Shown piece after piece: positions 35,239-45,525 of a stretch of 48,737 bases of DNA (positions within the stretch are counted from its first letter, which is position 1; each line of letters begins with the position of its first letter). Origin of the DNA: Vibrio lentus (GTDB taxonomy: Bacteria; Pseudomonadota; Gammaproteobacteria; Enterobacterales; Vibrionaceae). The notes beneath the pieces are model-generated. The model did not search any database. It had not been told where the DNA came from and saw only the letters and a list, made by a program, of their open reading frames with translations. Location of the stretch: assembly GCF_002875945.1 (NCBI RefSeq), contig NZ_MCZK01000133.1, forward strand, positions 1 to 48,737. Reading direction: 5' to 3'. The position numbers and the translations under genes were made by a program.

Positions 35239-36588
35239 ATGAATAAATATCAACTTCCAAGTGATTCAAAGTTACGCAGTAAGGAATTTGTATTCGGTGT
35301 CGCGACATCTTCATACCAAATTGAAGGCGGCGTTGAAGAGGGCGGTCGTACACCGTCAATCTGGGACACTTTCTGTAAGAAGCCGGGCAAGGTCGATAAC
35401 GGTGACAATGGTGATGTGGCGTGTGATCACTACCATTTATGGCAACAAGATATCGAGATGATTCAAGGCTTAGGCGTTGATGCTTACCGTCTCTCTATTG
35501 CATGGCCACGTATCCTGCCGCAAGACGGCGTGGTGAATCAGCAAGGCCTAGAGTTTTACGGTCAGATCATCGATGAGTGTCATGCTCGTGGAATGAAGGT
35601 GTATGTGACGCTATATCACTGGGATCTACCGCAGTACCTTGAAGATAAAGGCGGCTGGCTAAACCGTGAAACGTCTTACAAATTCGCAGAATACGCAGAA
35701 GTGGTGAGCAAATACTTTGGTGACAACATCGATGTGTACACCACGCTCAATGAACCGTTTGTGTCTGCATTCCTAGGCTACCGCTGGGGCGAACACGCGC
35801 CAGGCATCAAGGGCGAAAAAGAGGGCTACCTAGCGTCTCACCACCTGATGTTGGCACACGGCTTGGCAATGCCGATTCTTCGTAACAATGCGCCTCATGC
35901 TAAGCACGGTGTGGTATTTAACGCGACGCCAGCTTACCCGCTGACGCCACAAGACCAAGCGGCAGCAGACTACTGCGAAGCTGAGAACTACCACTGGTTC
36001 ATCGACCCAGTATTGAAAGGCGAGTACCCACAGCTAGTGGTTGAACGCCAAGCGATGAACATGCCGATGATCCTTGAAGGTGACTTAGACATCATCAGCG
36101 CACCAGTTGATTACATCGGTATCAACTACTACACACGCAATGTCGCTCGCTTCAATGAGAACGGCGATATTGAATCGGTGAAGCAAACTGAAGCTGAACA
36201 CACTTACATCGGCTGGGAGATCAACCCACAAGGTTTAACCGATTTATTGGTAAGACTGGATGCTCGTTACGAAAATATGCCACCTATCTACATCACAGAG
36301 AACGGTGCTGCAGGCAACGACGAGCGTGTTAACGGGCAAGTGATGGACGAGCAACGAGTTCGCTATTTCCAAGGTCATATCGAAGCGGTTCACAACGCGG
36401 TTGAAGCGGGTGTGAAAGTCGACGGTTACTTCGCTTGGAGCCTGATGGATAACTTTGAGTGGGCATTCGGCTACTGCCAGCGTTTTGGCATTGTCCATGT
36501 CGACTACACCACCCAAGAAAGAACATTGAAACAGAGCGCAATTGCGTACCGAAACATGCTTCAAGAGCGCGCTGAGGAGAACAGATAA
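35239..36588 (+). CDS. GH1 beta-glucosidase
   Basis: A 449-residue glycoside hydrolase of family 1, cytoplasmic, retaining. The N-terminal signature FVFGVATSSYQIEGG is present; the acid/base Glu172 lies in TLNEPF and the nucleophile Glu354 in YITENGAA. The C-terminal region has VDGYFAWSLMDNFEWAFGYCQRFGIVHVDY, which shapes the aglycone side. It hydrolyses imported beta-glucosides such as cellobiose or laminaribiose to glucose, competing with GH94 phosphorolysis. It starts 17 bases after the permease and overlaps the ATPase start by one base (TAATG). Confidence 0.96.
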   Translation: MNKYQLPSDSKLRSKEFVFGVATSSYQIEGGVEEGGRTPSIWDTFCKKPGKVDNGDNGDVACDHYHLWQQDIEMIQGLGVDAYRLSIAWPRILPQDGVVNQQGLEFYGQIIDECHARGMKVYVTLYHWDLPQYLEDKGGWLNRETSYKFAEYAEVVSKYFGDNIDVYTTLNEPFVSAFLGYRWGEHAPGIKGEKEGYLASHHLMLAHGLAMPILRNNAPHAKHGVVFNATPAYPLTPQDQAAADYCEAENYHWFIDPVLKGEYPQLVVERQAMNMPMILEGDLDIISAPVDYIGINYYTRNVARFNENGDIESVKQTEAEHTYIGWEINPQGLTDLLVRLDARYENMPPIYITENGAAGNDERVNGQVMDEQRVRYFQGHIEAVHNAVEAGVKVDGYFAWSLMDNFEWAFGYCQRFGIVHVDYTTQERTLKQSAIAYRNMLQERAEENR

Positions 36589-37679
36589 TGGCTAAAGTAG
36601 AATTTAAGAACATCAAAAAATCATTCGGTGATGTTGAAGTCGTCAAAGAGTTTGATTTTACGGTTGAAGACGGTGAGTTCGTGGTTTTCCTTGGCCCATC
36701 TGGCTGTGGTAAATCGACAACGCTACGTATGCTTGCTGGCCTTGAGAGCATCAGCTCTGGAGACATCGTCGTTGGCGGCAAGCTGATGAATAAAGTCGAC
36801 GCTAAAGATCGTGACTTGGCGATGGTATTCCAAAGCTACGCACTGTACCCGCACATGACGGTATACGAGAACATCGCCTTTGCGCTAAAACTGAAGGGCA
36901 TGCCAAAAGCGGAAATCGACGTAGAAGTGCTAAAAGCAGCGAAAATGCTAGAGCTTGACCCTTTACTGAACCGTAAGCCGAAAGAGCTTTCTGGTGGTCA
37001 GCGTCAGCGTGTAGCAATGGGCCGTGCGATGGTTCGTACGCCTAAGGTTTTCTTGTTTGATGAGCCGCTGTCTAACCTAGATGCAAAACTTCGTGGCGTG
37101 ATGCGTGAAGAGATCAAACACCTACACCGTGAACTAAAAACCACCACGATCTACGTAACCCACGATCAGATCGAAGCGATGACGCTGGCAGATCGCATCG
37201 TGATCCTGAAAGACGGTTATGTCGCTCAAGTTGGCACGCCAACTGAGGTGTTCCAGCGTCCTGCAAACAAGTTTGTCGCGCAATTCATTGGTAACCCATC
37301 AATGAACATGTTGGAAGCAAAACTGATTGAAAAAGAAGGCCAGTACTTCGTTGAAATCGGCGATGTTCATATCCCACTGCCTGAGCGTTTTAAGTCTCTG
37401 GCGTCTAAGAACCTAGCGCTGCATTTTGGTGTTCGTCCAACAGACATTCACCTACGTGCCGAGCAAGTTGACCACGACCGCGTACTGCCATTCCCTGTGA
37501 AAATCAAAGACAAGGAATTACTGGGCGCAAGCATCCTTCTGAAAACAGAAATTGGCGGTCAACCGCTGATGGTTGAAACCCAAGCGGCTGAAGTGGATGT
37601 AAAAGATCTGACGCTTTACTTGGATTTGGATGCTTTCCACCTGTTTGATGCTCTGAGTGAGAACTCGCTAGCGAGCTAG
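36588..37679 (+). CDS. MalK/UgpC/MsmK-type sugar ABC ATPase
   Basis: A 363-residue ATPase of CUT1 sugar importers. Walker A GPSGCGKST, Q-loop MVFQSYALYPHMTVYEN, signature LSGGQRQRVAMGRA, Walker B VFLFDEPLSNLDAKLR and switch His in YVTHDQ are all intact; residues about 235-363 form the TOBE/MalK regulatory domain. It energises the permease pair encoded upstream. Its ATG overlaps the GH1 stop. Confidence 0.96.
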   Translation: MAKVEFKNIKKSFGDVEVVKEFDFTVEDGEFVVFLGPSGCGKSTTLRMLAGLESISSGDIVVGGKLMNKVDAKDRDLAMVFQSYALYPHMTVYENIAFALKLKGMPKAEIDVEVLKAAKMLELDPLLNRKPKELSGGQRQRVAMGRAMVRTPKVFLFDEPLSNLDAKLRGVMREEIKHLHRELKTTTIYVTHDQIEAMTLADRIVILKDGYVAQVGTPTEVFQRPANKFVAQFIGNPSMNMLEAKLIEKEGQYFVEIGDVHIPLPERFKSLASKNLALHFGVRPTDIHLRAEQVDHDRVLPFPVKIKDKELLGASILLKTEIGGQPLMVETQAAEVDVKDLTLYLDLDAFHLFDALSENSLAS

Positions 37680-37775
37680 TCAGTCAATGCAAGTCTGCCA
37701 TTGAGCTGACACCAACCAACTTACGACAAATTGTTTTGGCTCCTCCTGATTTGGGAGGGGCTAGGGATAGTGATG

Positions 37776-40186
37776 ATGAAATTCGGATATTTTGACGATA
37801 AAAACAAAGAATACGTAGCAACCACACCGTGCACACCGATCAAATGGTGTAACTACGTGGGCACATTAGAGTTCGGTGGCATTGTAGATAGCAACGGCGG
37901 CGTATTGTTGTGTAAGGGTGACCCTGCACTCAACCGCATCACCAAGTATATTGCTCAACTGCCAAACTCAGATTTCAAAGGCTCGACCATGTACCTCAAG
38001 GTACGTGATGAAGCGGGCAACGTAGAAATATTCTCACCTTTCTACACACCAACTCTGAAGCCTCTTGATAAGTTTGAAAACCACACGGGCTTGTCTTACA
38101 CCACCATCATTGCAGAAGCGTTTGGTGTGCGTTGTGAAGCGACTTTCTTCGTGCCAAAAGCTGACCAAGTATTGTTGCAAGACATCAAAGTGACCAACAT
38201 TTCAGACAAAGCGCTGCACGTTGATGTGGTGCCTGTGTACGAATTCACGCACTTCGTGGGCTCAAACAGCTACTCAATGCTGACTGGGTGCCACAAACCA
38301 TGACACTTAAAGCGCATCAGCAAGAGTCGGGTCATACCGTGCTTGAGCAGTATGCTTTCATGAAGCGTGACTACGCGGTGAACCTGATGACAGCGGATCG
38401 CCCTGCGACGTCTTTTGATGGTGATCGCCAATCGTTCCTAGGTAATTTGGGCTACGGTACATGGGCAGCGCCAGAAGCACTAAACAATGATGAACTAGGC
38501 AACACCGAGTGTTTGCGTGGCGACAATATTGGTGCGCTTAACCTGCGTCTAGGTTGGTTATCTCCAGAGCAGACCGAACGTACGATTGTACAAATCGCAC
38601 AAGAGCAGAGCCTAGAAGCAGCATTGCCTCTATTGGCTAAATACCGTGACCATCAAGTTGTCGATTCGGCTTTCGCTGAACTGGCTGAACACTGGGATGG
38701 TTACCTACAAGCGGTTCAGGTTGAAACACCAGATCCAGCAATGAACTCAATGCTTAACGTACATAACCCACGTCAGTGTCACACAACCAAAAACTGGTCT
38801 CGTTACCTGTCTTTGTATCAGCTTGGCTATGGCGCACGTGGCATCGGTTTCCGTGATTCTTCGCAAGATACTTTAGGCGTAATTACTCACATGCCAGAAG
38901 AAGCGCGAGAGTTCATTGAGCGTCTGTTGTCTGTTCAGAATACCAATGGTTCTGCGATGCATCAGTTCTTCCCATCAACAATGGAAGCGAACGCGGGTGA
39001 CTCGCGTGAAGAAGAAGATCGCCCTGATTACTACGGTGATGATCACCTGTGGATCATCTACGCGGTGACTCAATATGTGAAAGAAACGGGCAATGCAGAC
39101 TTCTTGAATAAAGAGATCCCGTTCTATCAAAAAGACAAAGCGGGCAACCCCGTTGAAACTGGAACGGTTTGGAACCACCTGTGCCGCGCGATTGAGTTTA
39201 CTTACACCAATACCGGTGAGCACGGTCTACCGCTATTAGGTTTTGCTGACTGGAACGACACGGTGAACCTGCCAACGGGTGCTGAGTCGATGATGGTGGC
39301 GAACATGTACGGCAAAGCACTGCTCGACATGTTGGACTTGTGTGAGCTGCGTGGTGAAGCGCAACTGACAACTAAGTTTAAAGATCAGTACCAACAGATG
39401 CAGAGCACAGTCAATGAATGCGGCTGGGATGGCGAATGGTTTGTTCGTTACTTTGATGAGCAGGGCTTGCCGATTGGTTCTCACAAGAACGAGCAAGGGC
39501 AGATCTACACCAACGGTCAAAGCTGGCCTGTAATTTCTGGTTTCGCGACTCAAGAACGTGCAACGCAAGCACTAGATTCGGTTTACAACAAACTAAACAC
39601 CACCAATGGCATCAAGCTTTCAACACCGGGTTACAACGGTTTTGATCCTCAGCTAGGTGGCGTATCAACATACCCACCAGGTGCGAAAGAGAACGGCGGT
39701 ATCTTCTTGCATTCAAACCCATGGGTGATGATCGCAGAAGCGAAAATGGGCAACGGCGAGCGTGCTTACGAGTACTACCGTCAAATCAACCCGGCTTCTA
39801 AGAACGATGACATTGATACCTTTGAATCTGAACCTTACTGCTACCCACAAAACATTCTGGGTGACGAGCACAAACAGTTCGGTTTAGGGCGTAATGCGTG
39901 GCTTTCTGGTACTTCATCTTGGACATATGTGGCGGGTACGCAATGGATTTTGGGTGTTCGCCCTGAAGTGGATGGTTTGCTGGTGGACCCATGTATTCCT
40001 GCTGAGTGGCCAGAGTTCAAAGTACGTCGTCAGTTCCGTGGTGCGACTTATCATATCCATGTCACTAACCCGAATAACGTGTGTAAAGGTGTGATTGAAA
40101 TGAAGGTAAATGGTGACCTAATTTCAGGCAACAAAGCACCGGTATTTACATCAGGTGAGCACACCATCGAGGTGATTTTAGGTTAA
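37776..40186 (+). pseudogene. GH94 cellobiose-phosphorylase-like gene, one frameshift
   Basis: Without the shift the product is about 803 residues, the normal length for cellobiose or chitobiose phosphorylases, which use phosphate to split beta-disaccharides into sugar 1-phosphate and a monosaccharide. The frame starts MKFGYFDDKNKEYVATTPCTP behind AGGGA and stays in frame to about 38257 (YEFTHF), then must lose one base: the next frame reads LKQLLNADWVPQTM, as expected in GH94. A GGG run at 38258-38260 is the likely site of a missing G. The catalytic half is intact, with GIGFRDSSQDTLG and FADWNDTVNL, which contains the general-acid Asp region. Either the gene is broken or the base call is wrong. 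GH1 and the glucoside transporter favour cellobiose. Confidence 0.85.
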
Positions 40187-40192
40187 CAAGAG

Positions 40193-40213
40193 AAGGGCGC
40201 TTTATGCGCCCTT
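40193..40213 (+). terminator. Hairpin after GH94
   Basis: Arms AAGGGCGC (40193-40200) and GCGCCCTT (40206-40213) with a 5-nt loop lie seven bases past the GH94 stop; the T-tract is short. It probably ends the lacI-to-GH94 operon. Confidence 0.75.
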
Positions 40214-40304
40214 TATTGCTTCTTTTGTTTGGTTCTTTCGTTGTAGTTGTTTCGTTAGCAATGCGTTCTCTGGGGGCTGATTTCGCATTCAGCAGTTGAT
40301 TTGA

Positions 40305-41252
40305 TTATTTTGGTTGATAGGTGGCTTGGCATTGCCAAGTAAAGGTTTGAGATTGGTTCGGACTAAGCGTCAATAAGCCAATCTGGTTATTGAATGCATC
40401 AGCTGGGCAAGTCATTGGTTCTATTGCAATACTTTGCTCGCTAGTCGGCGTGTACAGCTGAACGAATGGATAGCTTTCATCTTGTTGATAGCGAATAGCG
40501 GCAGACGAATCTGAGCGCGTAAACGCAAGTTGATTGGTTGTCTTGGAATCAAATTCAAAGCAATGATTTAAGCTTTGATTAGTGAGTGAATCGTCCAAAG
40601 ACAAGCGGTCAAAAGCGTGCTTTTCACCATTGGGTAGGTCGCTTTCGTGTATGACTTCAGAGCAAGGCGATATAGCGAGTCCACATTGTGCTAGCTCAGT
40701 ACCGAGTGAAAAATAAGGGTGCCAAGCATCACCGAATGGGAAGGCTGAATCTCCCAGATTAGAAACGGTCGTTGAGGAAGTGAGTCTACCCGTGATATCG
40801 ATAGTGAAGGTCACTTCAAGATTGAACGCAAACGGGAAAGCAGGGTGCAAAGACGACGTTTGATACTGCAACGTCACACTGGCGGATTCTTCAGTGGCTA
40901 CGCTGTTTGTGATTGAAAAAGGTTGGTTGTAGAGCAGGCCATGTACGGCGTGATCAGACCAAGGAAAATTAGCTGGGAGTTGATGGTTTTGGTTTTCGAA
41001 ACTGTAACGACCTAAGTTTAAACGGTTTGGAAAAGGGAATAATTTAGCACTGCGGGAAAAGAACGGATGTTGGTTGATCAGTTCATCATAATTCTGATAG
41101 CCACAAATAAAAGAGAATGGACTGTTATTTACGGTATATTTATTAATAACAGCACCAAATCCATTGATTATTTGAAGTTCTATACCATGTTGGTGGTTTA
41201 TTAATGTGACAGAGTCAATATTTCCAAATTTTTCATTTATAATTTTAAACAT
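40305..41252 (-). CDS. Aldose 1-epimerase (GalM-like)
   Basis: A 315-residue mutarotase-like beta-sandwich enzyme that interconverts alpha and beta anomers of free sugars. The family residues appear in SDHAVHGLLYN, GDAWHPYFSLG and IEPMTCPADAFN (general base Glu in the last). It is convergent to GH94 and divergent from the GH116 gene across 64 bp, which suggests a shared control region. Its 3' position near GH94 suits the use of glucose released from beta-glucosides. The N-terminal part is AT-rich. Confidence 0.88.
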   Translation of the reverse strand: MFKIINEKFGNIDSVTLINHQHGIELQIINGFGAVINKYTVNNSPFSFICGYQNYDELINQHPFFSRSAKLFPFPNRLNLGRYSFENQNHQLPANFPWSDHAVHGLLYNQPFSITNSVATEESASVTLQYQTSSLHPAFPFAFNLEVTFTIDITGRLTSSTTVSNLGDSAFPFGDAWHPYFSLGTELAQCGLAISPCSEVIHESDLPNGEKHAFDRLSLDDSLTNQSLNHCFEFDSKTTNQLAFTRSDSSAAIRYQQDESYPFVQLYTPTSEQSIAIEPMTCPADAFNNQIGLLTLSPNQSQTFTWQCQATYQPK

Positions 41253-41316
41253 GTTGATGTCTCCATTTTAAAAAGATATTAACAAGAAGAAAAAAATATT
41301 CAATGGCGGTTTTAAA

Positions 41317-44300
41317 ATGAATAATAAAATTCCATATACGAGCTACTCAGGAAATTCAGAACATCTGTGTAAAAAAGGTGATGCAGTTGAATTTATTCAA
41401 CCTTGGTACACGCCAATTTCTACTACACCAGAAAATACCGGTATGGCGGTGGGCGGAATTGGCAACACATTTACACTGACGCCAAACGGCAATACACCAA
41501 ACTTCAGCTTTATTCCGGGAATATTTGTCGATTGCTCAGAGCAAGTTATTAATTTTAATGATTTTTATGCATCTGTGATGAATGTGCCAACTATCGATAC
41601 GCTGCAAGTTCTTAGCGAACAAGAGTTGAGTGTTCACCTGAACTTTTATCCTGCTTTGTTTGATGGCAACAAGATTGAAAGCAAAAACGTATCGAATGCG
41701 ATCAACCTGATCCGAGCTGCATTAACAAATGGTCGCTTCTACCAAGAAAATAAAGATAACTTTACAAAATGGAACGTTGAATTTTCAAATAAGACTCAAT
41801 TGTTGATTGAAGAAGATTCAGGTTCAACTATTTGTCAATTATATGTAGCCTTAGATTTCTTTAATGGTTTATTAATAAATGATACAACGAGATTATTATC
41901 ACTTACTGCGGGTGATAATAATGATATGGATAGTTTCAATGGCAGTGATATAGACAGTGTTAATGGCAAGGATATAGAATATCAAGCTTTGTATCCATTA
42001 GCTGAATATAAATACAGTAGCTTCGAAGATATTAATATAAAGCGTAAGGTCGTCTCTCCGATCGTTAAAGAGAACAAACGCCTTTGCTCTTTACCGATGC
42101 ACTGGAATCACTTCGAATTAACCAATAATTCATCGCACACACGTGTGATTACGCTTGCTCAACCGCTACAAAACTTGATTGGCTCAACCTACCAAAAAGG
42201 GCGCGATGGCATTCAGGATTCGGCTTGTACCTTGTCTCAAAACCCGATCGCCCAGCAGCATGAAGTGGTCAACTTAAAAGGTGAAAGTCACAGTTTTACG
42301 GGTGTTCAGCTCTCTAGCCAATCGCCTTATAAAAGTGACATTGAAGGCGAAGTGGTATTTGGTGTTCAAGCGGATAACCATTTGACTGAATCTGGTAAGG
42401 TCTCGATTTCTGTCAAGCCAACGCTTTATACCTCTAAGACAGCTCAGCAAACAGAATTCGCACTCAAAACAGGCCGTACCAACACTGAGTTCCAAACCGG
42501 TATCTATACAGGACGTGAAGCACTGAGCGCATTGGTTGTGGTTCAGGTTGAATTGGAAGCGGGTGAGTCTGTTGATCTGCGTTTTGCACAGGTGATGGCG
42601 CACAGCAAAGTCATGCTTAATGGCTGGCATTCAGATAAAGCGTACACGCAATTCTACCCGCAAACGAAACCGGCTTTGCCGATGTTAGAAGAGGTATTGT
42701 CACAGCTAGAAGCGATTGAGCATCAGATCGTGAAGCAACAAACGGCTTTCCTAGAGCAAGCTCAAAGCAAGATATCACAGCCTGATTCTGCATTGCGCTA
42801 TGCGACGATGGCGATGAATTCATTATCTTTTCTGGCGGAGTCAACGGTATGGGATAAGGAAGATAAGTTCTTGGTGAAAGAGTGTGTCGACTACCCATTC
42901 TTTAACTCTCTTGATGTGTACTTCTACGGCTCATTCTCATTGCTTTATTTGCTGCCTGAGCTTGATGGCTGCGTGATGAAAGAGTTCTCGAAAGCCATTT
43001 TGGCGGAAGACTTTACTGAGCGCCGATACTGGGAATATGAAGCGACGCCTAATGCCGAATTGATTGATGACAAGTACCAAGGTGTGCGTGCCATTCGAGG
43101 TGCGGTAATCCACGACTTGGGTAGCCCATTCGACATCCAGCCCGATGCTTACAGCTGGCACAACGTGAAAGAGTGGAAGGATTTAGCGCCGAAGTACATT
43201 CTGATGGTGTACCGCCATTACCAAAACACCCGAGATCTCTCTGTGGTTAAAGAGTGCTGGCAAGCCGTAACTGAAAGCATCGATTTCTTATCGAATTTGA
43301 TCGCTGAAGGTGACGATTTACCACTAACCCGAGGCACAGACGATACCTTTGATAACCTCGCTTCTCATGGCATCTCAATTTACTGTGCGAGCCTTTGGGT
43401 TGCTGGCCTGCAAGCGGCGAGTGAACTTGCACAATTGATGGGTGAAAGCGAGCGAGCTACCGGTTACTTAACGCGTTCTAAAAAGGCGTTGGCAACGGTT
43501 GAACAAAGTTTGTGGGATGACAAAGAGGGTTACTACCACTTCTTCGTGACCCCAGTTCAAGCCAAGCATCTAACCGGTTCTGGCTATCAAGCTCTGGAAA
43601 CCTTAGGCCTGACTTTGACGGGTGATGCGATTGCTGACAAGAACACGCTCAATGCCTATCTAAATGAAACGGATACCTCCATCAACATCAGTAAGGTATC
43701 TCAAAGAGTCTCCAAGAAACGCTTGCTGAGTGAGACCGCACCTCAAGCCTTTACACAAGAATACTTAGATTTAGTGCCTGATTCTGATAACAGCTTTGGT
43801 GATGCCTTGTTGGCCGACAGCTACCTAAAGCTCATCGGCTTGGAAGGTATTTTCCCACAACAGAACATCCAACGCGCATTGGACTATGTTTATAAGCACA
43901 ACTTTGAAATTAATAGCCCCGAGTTGGGTGTTGCGAATATGACGTTAGCCGACGGTTCACCACATGAAGCATTCCAGGCTCAAGATGTGTGGATTGGTGT
44001 TCAGTTTAGTGTGGCAACGGCGTTGAACTTAGCGGGGAAATCGCAACAAGCAGAAACATTGATGGATACCGTGTATACCGCGCTCTATGACTATTCGAAA
44101 ATTCCATTTGCAGCGCCAGAGGGATTCAACTGCTCTGTATCTGTCAATGAGAAAGATCTTATAGAAGTATTTAAAGTGTCGCAAAATGATGCGAAAAACT
44201 GGCTAAGTGTACTTAAATGTCAAAAGTGTGTGCTGTCTGACGGTCGTATAAACCCAACATTAACGAAAGATGTTGACAATTTTGTTAAAATGATAGGCGG

Positions 44301-44415
44301 CGAAATTCCGCTAGAAAAGCTGGCAGGCTTACACAAATGGCTATTGAGTACTGGCTTGAAATATACGGCTGGCCGCTACTTTAGACCGGGGATGATCTTC
44401 GCCTACTTGTATTAA
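41317..44415 (+). CDS. GH116-family beta-glycosidase (GBA2/TxGH116-like)
   Basis: A 1032-residue protein without signal peptide. The N-terminal half resembles the GBA2 N-terminal sugar-binding domain, beginning with TGMAVGGIGNTFTLTPNG; residues about 480-1000 form an (alpha/alpha)6 catalytic domain with VKECVDYPFFNSLDVYFYGS (nucleophile candidate Glu522), IHDLGSPFDIQPDAYSWHN and RGTDDTFDN (acid/base Asp candidate near 675-679), and SIYCASLWVAGLQAA. GH116 enzymes cleave beta-glucosides, beta-xylosides or N-acetylglucosaminides. It has an internal Asp/Asn/Ser-rich insertion near residues 200-222 (DNNDMDSFNGSDIDSVNG). Larger than most bacterial members (about 800). It is divergent from the epimerase and followed by its probable LacI regulator. 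Confidence 0.82.
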   Translation: MNNKIPYTSYSGNSEHLCKKGDAVEFIQPWYTPISTTPENTGMAVGGIGNTFTLTPNGNTPNFSFIPGIFVDCSEQVINFNDFYASVMNVPTIDTLQVLSEQELSVHLNFYPALFDGNKIESKNVSNAINLIRAALTNGRFYQENKDNFTKWNVEFSNKTQLLIEEDSGSTICQLYVALDFFNGLLINDTTRLLSLTAGDNNDMDSFNGSDIDSVNGKDIEYQALYPLAEYKYSSFEDINIKRKVVSPIVKENKRLCSLPMHWNHFELTNNSSHTRVITLAQPLQNLIGSTYQKGRDGIQDSACTLSQNPIAQQHEVVNLKGESHSFTGVQLSSQSPYKSDIEGEVVFGVQADNHLTESGKVSISVKPTLYTSKTAQQTEFALKTGRTNTEFQTGIYTGREALSALVVVQVELEAGESVDLRFAQVMAHSKVMLNGWHSDKAYTQFYPQTKPALPMLEEVLSQLEAIEHQIVKQQTAFLEQAQSKISQPDSALRYATMAMNSLSFLAESTVWDKEDKFLVKECVDYPFFNSLDVYFYGSFSLLYLLPELDGCVMKEFSKAILAEDFTERRYWEYEATPNAELIDDKYQGVRAIRGAVIHDLGSPFDIQPDAYSWHNVKEWKDLAPKYILMVYRHYQNTRDLSVVKECWQAVTESIDFLSNLIAEGDDLPLTRGTDDTFDNLASHGISIYCASLWVAGLQAASELAQLMGESERATGYLTRSKKALATVEQSLWDDKEGYYHFFVTPVQAKHLTGSGYQALETLGLTLTGDAIADKNTLNAYLNETDTSINISKVSQRVSKKRLLSETAPQAFTQEYLDLVPDSDNSFGDALLADSYLKLIGLEGIFPQQNIQRALDYVYKHNFEINSPELGVANMTLADGSPHEAFQAQDVWIGVQFSVATALNLAGKSQQAETLMDTVYTALYDYSKIPFAAPEGFNCSVSVNEKDLIEVFKVSQNDAKNWLSVLKCQKCVLSDGRINPTLTKDVDNFVKMIGGEIPLEKLAGLHKWLLSTGLKYTAGRYFRPGMIFAYLY

Positions 44416-44465
44416 CTTAATGACACGATTTTCAACGAAAGCAGTGGTATGCAAGTTGAAATTGA

Positions 44466-44486
44466 CGGGGAGCTTAAAGCTCCCCG
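44466..44486 (+). terminator. GC-rich hairpin between GH116 and lacI regulator 2
   Basis: CGGGGAGCTT (44466-44475) and AAGCTCCCCG (44477-44486) are perfect complements. No T-tract follows, and the lacI start is 26 bp away, so it may attenuate or stabilise rather than end transcription. Confidence 0.55.
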
Positions 44487-44511
44487 AATGTCACTTGATT
44501 AGGGTATCGAG

Positions 44512-45525
44512 ATGCGCACTAAAACAAAAAAAACAACAGTATACGATGTAGCAAGATTGGCTGGTGTTTCTCCCAGTACCGTGTCTCGCTTCCTTAATCG
44601 AACCACTTATGTGTCGGACGATAAAAGCCAAAATATTGAGCAAGCTATTAAAGACACGGGCTACAAACCTAACTTCCAAATGCAAGAAAACACCAACCGA
44701 CGCTCGCTCACTATTGGTGTCTTGGTGCAACACCCTGACAGCCCTTACACCAGTCGTATTCTCAACGACATGGAGAAAACTCTGATCGCTCAAGGTTATT
44801 CGTTAGTGATCGCGACAGGGCATTGGCAGAAAAAGTTAGAAATGCACGCGTTGGAGTATCTGGCAAAAAGTAACGTAGATGGCATGATCATCGTGACAGG
44901 AAGCATTACTCAGGAAGAGATTGCCAAGTATGCACAAGACATTCCTATCGTGATGGTTGGCTACGATTTTGTTGAGAATAACGTCCGCGCCATCAATATT
45001 GATAATGTGTTGGGTGGTTACATGGCAACCTTACATTTACTGCAACAAGGACATGTGAACATTGCTCATATTAAGGGGCTATCAAGCCAACCTGATGCGG
45101 GTAATCGCTTTGAGGGCTACAAGAAAGCACTTCAAGAGGCGGGTATTAAAGTGATGCCAAAACTCGTTAAGCAGGGTGATTTCAGTAGTGAATCTGGCTA
45201 CGAGAAAACGGTCGAGTTGATTGAATCTAAGGTTCACTTCTCTGCTTTGTTTGCTGCTAATGACCAAACCGCTTACGGAGCGATTAAGGCGTTGCATGAC
45301 CATGGTTATAAAGTGCCAGAAGACGTGTCGGTGATTGGCTTTGATGACTTGCCAACATCTAAGTATTTCACGCCAGCATTAACGACCTTAAGGCAGCCGA
45401 TTGAAGAGATTGGCGAGGTGTGTGCTCAGTCTATCTTGAATCTTTTAACGGGTGAAAGGCATGAAGCAAGATTGCCTCCGATTGATTTAATTGTGAGAGA
45501 GTCGACCAAGTCCCTGTACCGTTAA
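44512..45525 (+). CDS. LacI-family regulator 2
   Basis: A 337-residue LacI/GalR regulator. Headpiece: TTVYDVARLAGVSPSTVSRFLNRTTYVSDDK; the sensor domain follows (ANDQTAYGAIKAL, VSVIGFDDLPTSKYFTPALTTLRQP). The start ATG has GAG just before it. It is downstream of GH116 and probably regulates that gene and the epimerase. Its operator is not obvious: no TGNAAGCG palindrome is seen at 41253-41316. The stop codon is followed without a gap by a fragment of a prolyl oligopeptidase gene. Confidence 0.92.
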   Translation: MRTKTKKTTVYDVARLAGVSPSTVSRFLNRTTYVSDDKSQNIEQAIKDTGYKPNFQMQENTNRRSLTIGVLVQHPDSPYTSRILNDMEKTLIAQGYSLVIATGHWQKKLEMHALEYLAKSNVDGMIIVTGSITQEEIAKYAQDIPIVMVGYDFVENNVRAINIDNVLGGYMATLHLLQQGHVNIAHIKGLSSQPDAGNRFEGYKKALQEAGIKVMPKLVKQGDFSSESGYEKTVELIESKVHFSALFAANDQTAYGAIKALHDHGYKVPEDVSVIGFDDLPTSKYFTPALTTLRQPIEEIGEVCAQSILNLLTGERHEARLPPIDLIVRESTKSLYR

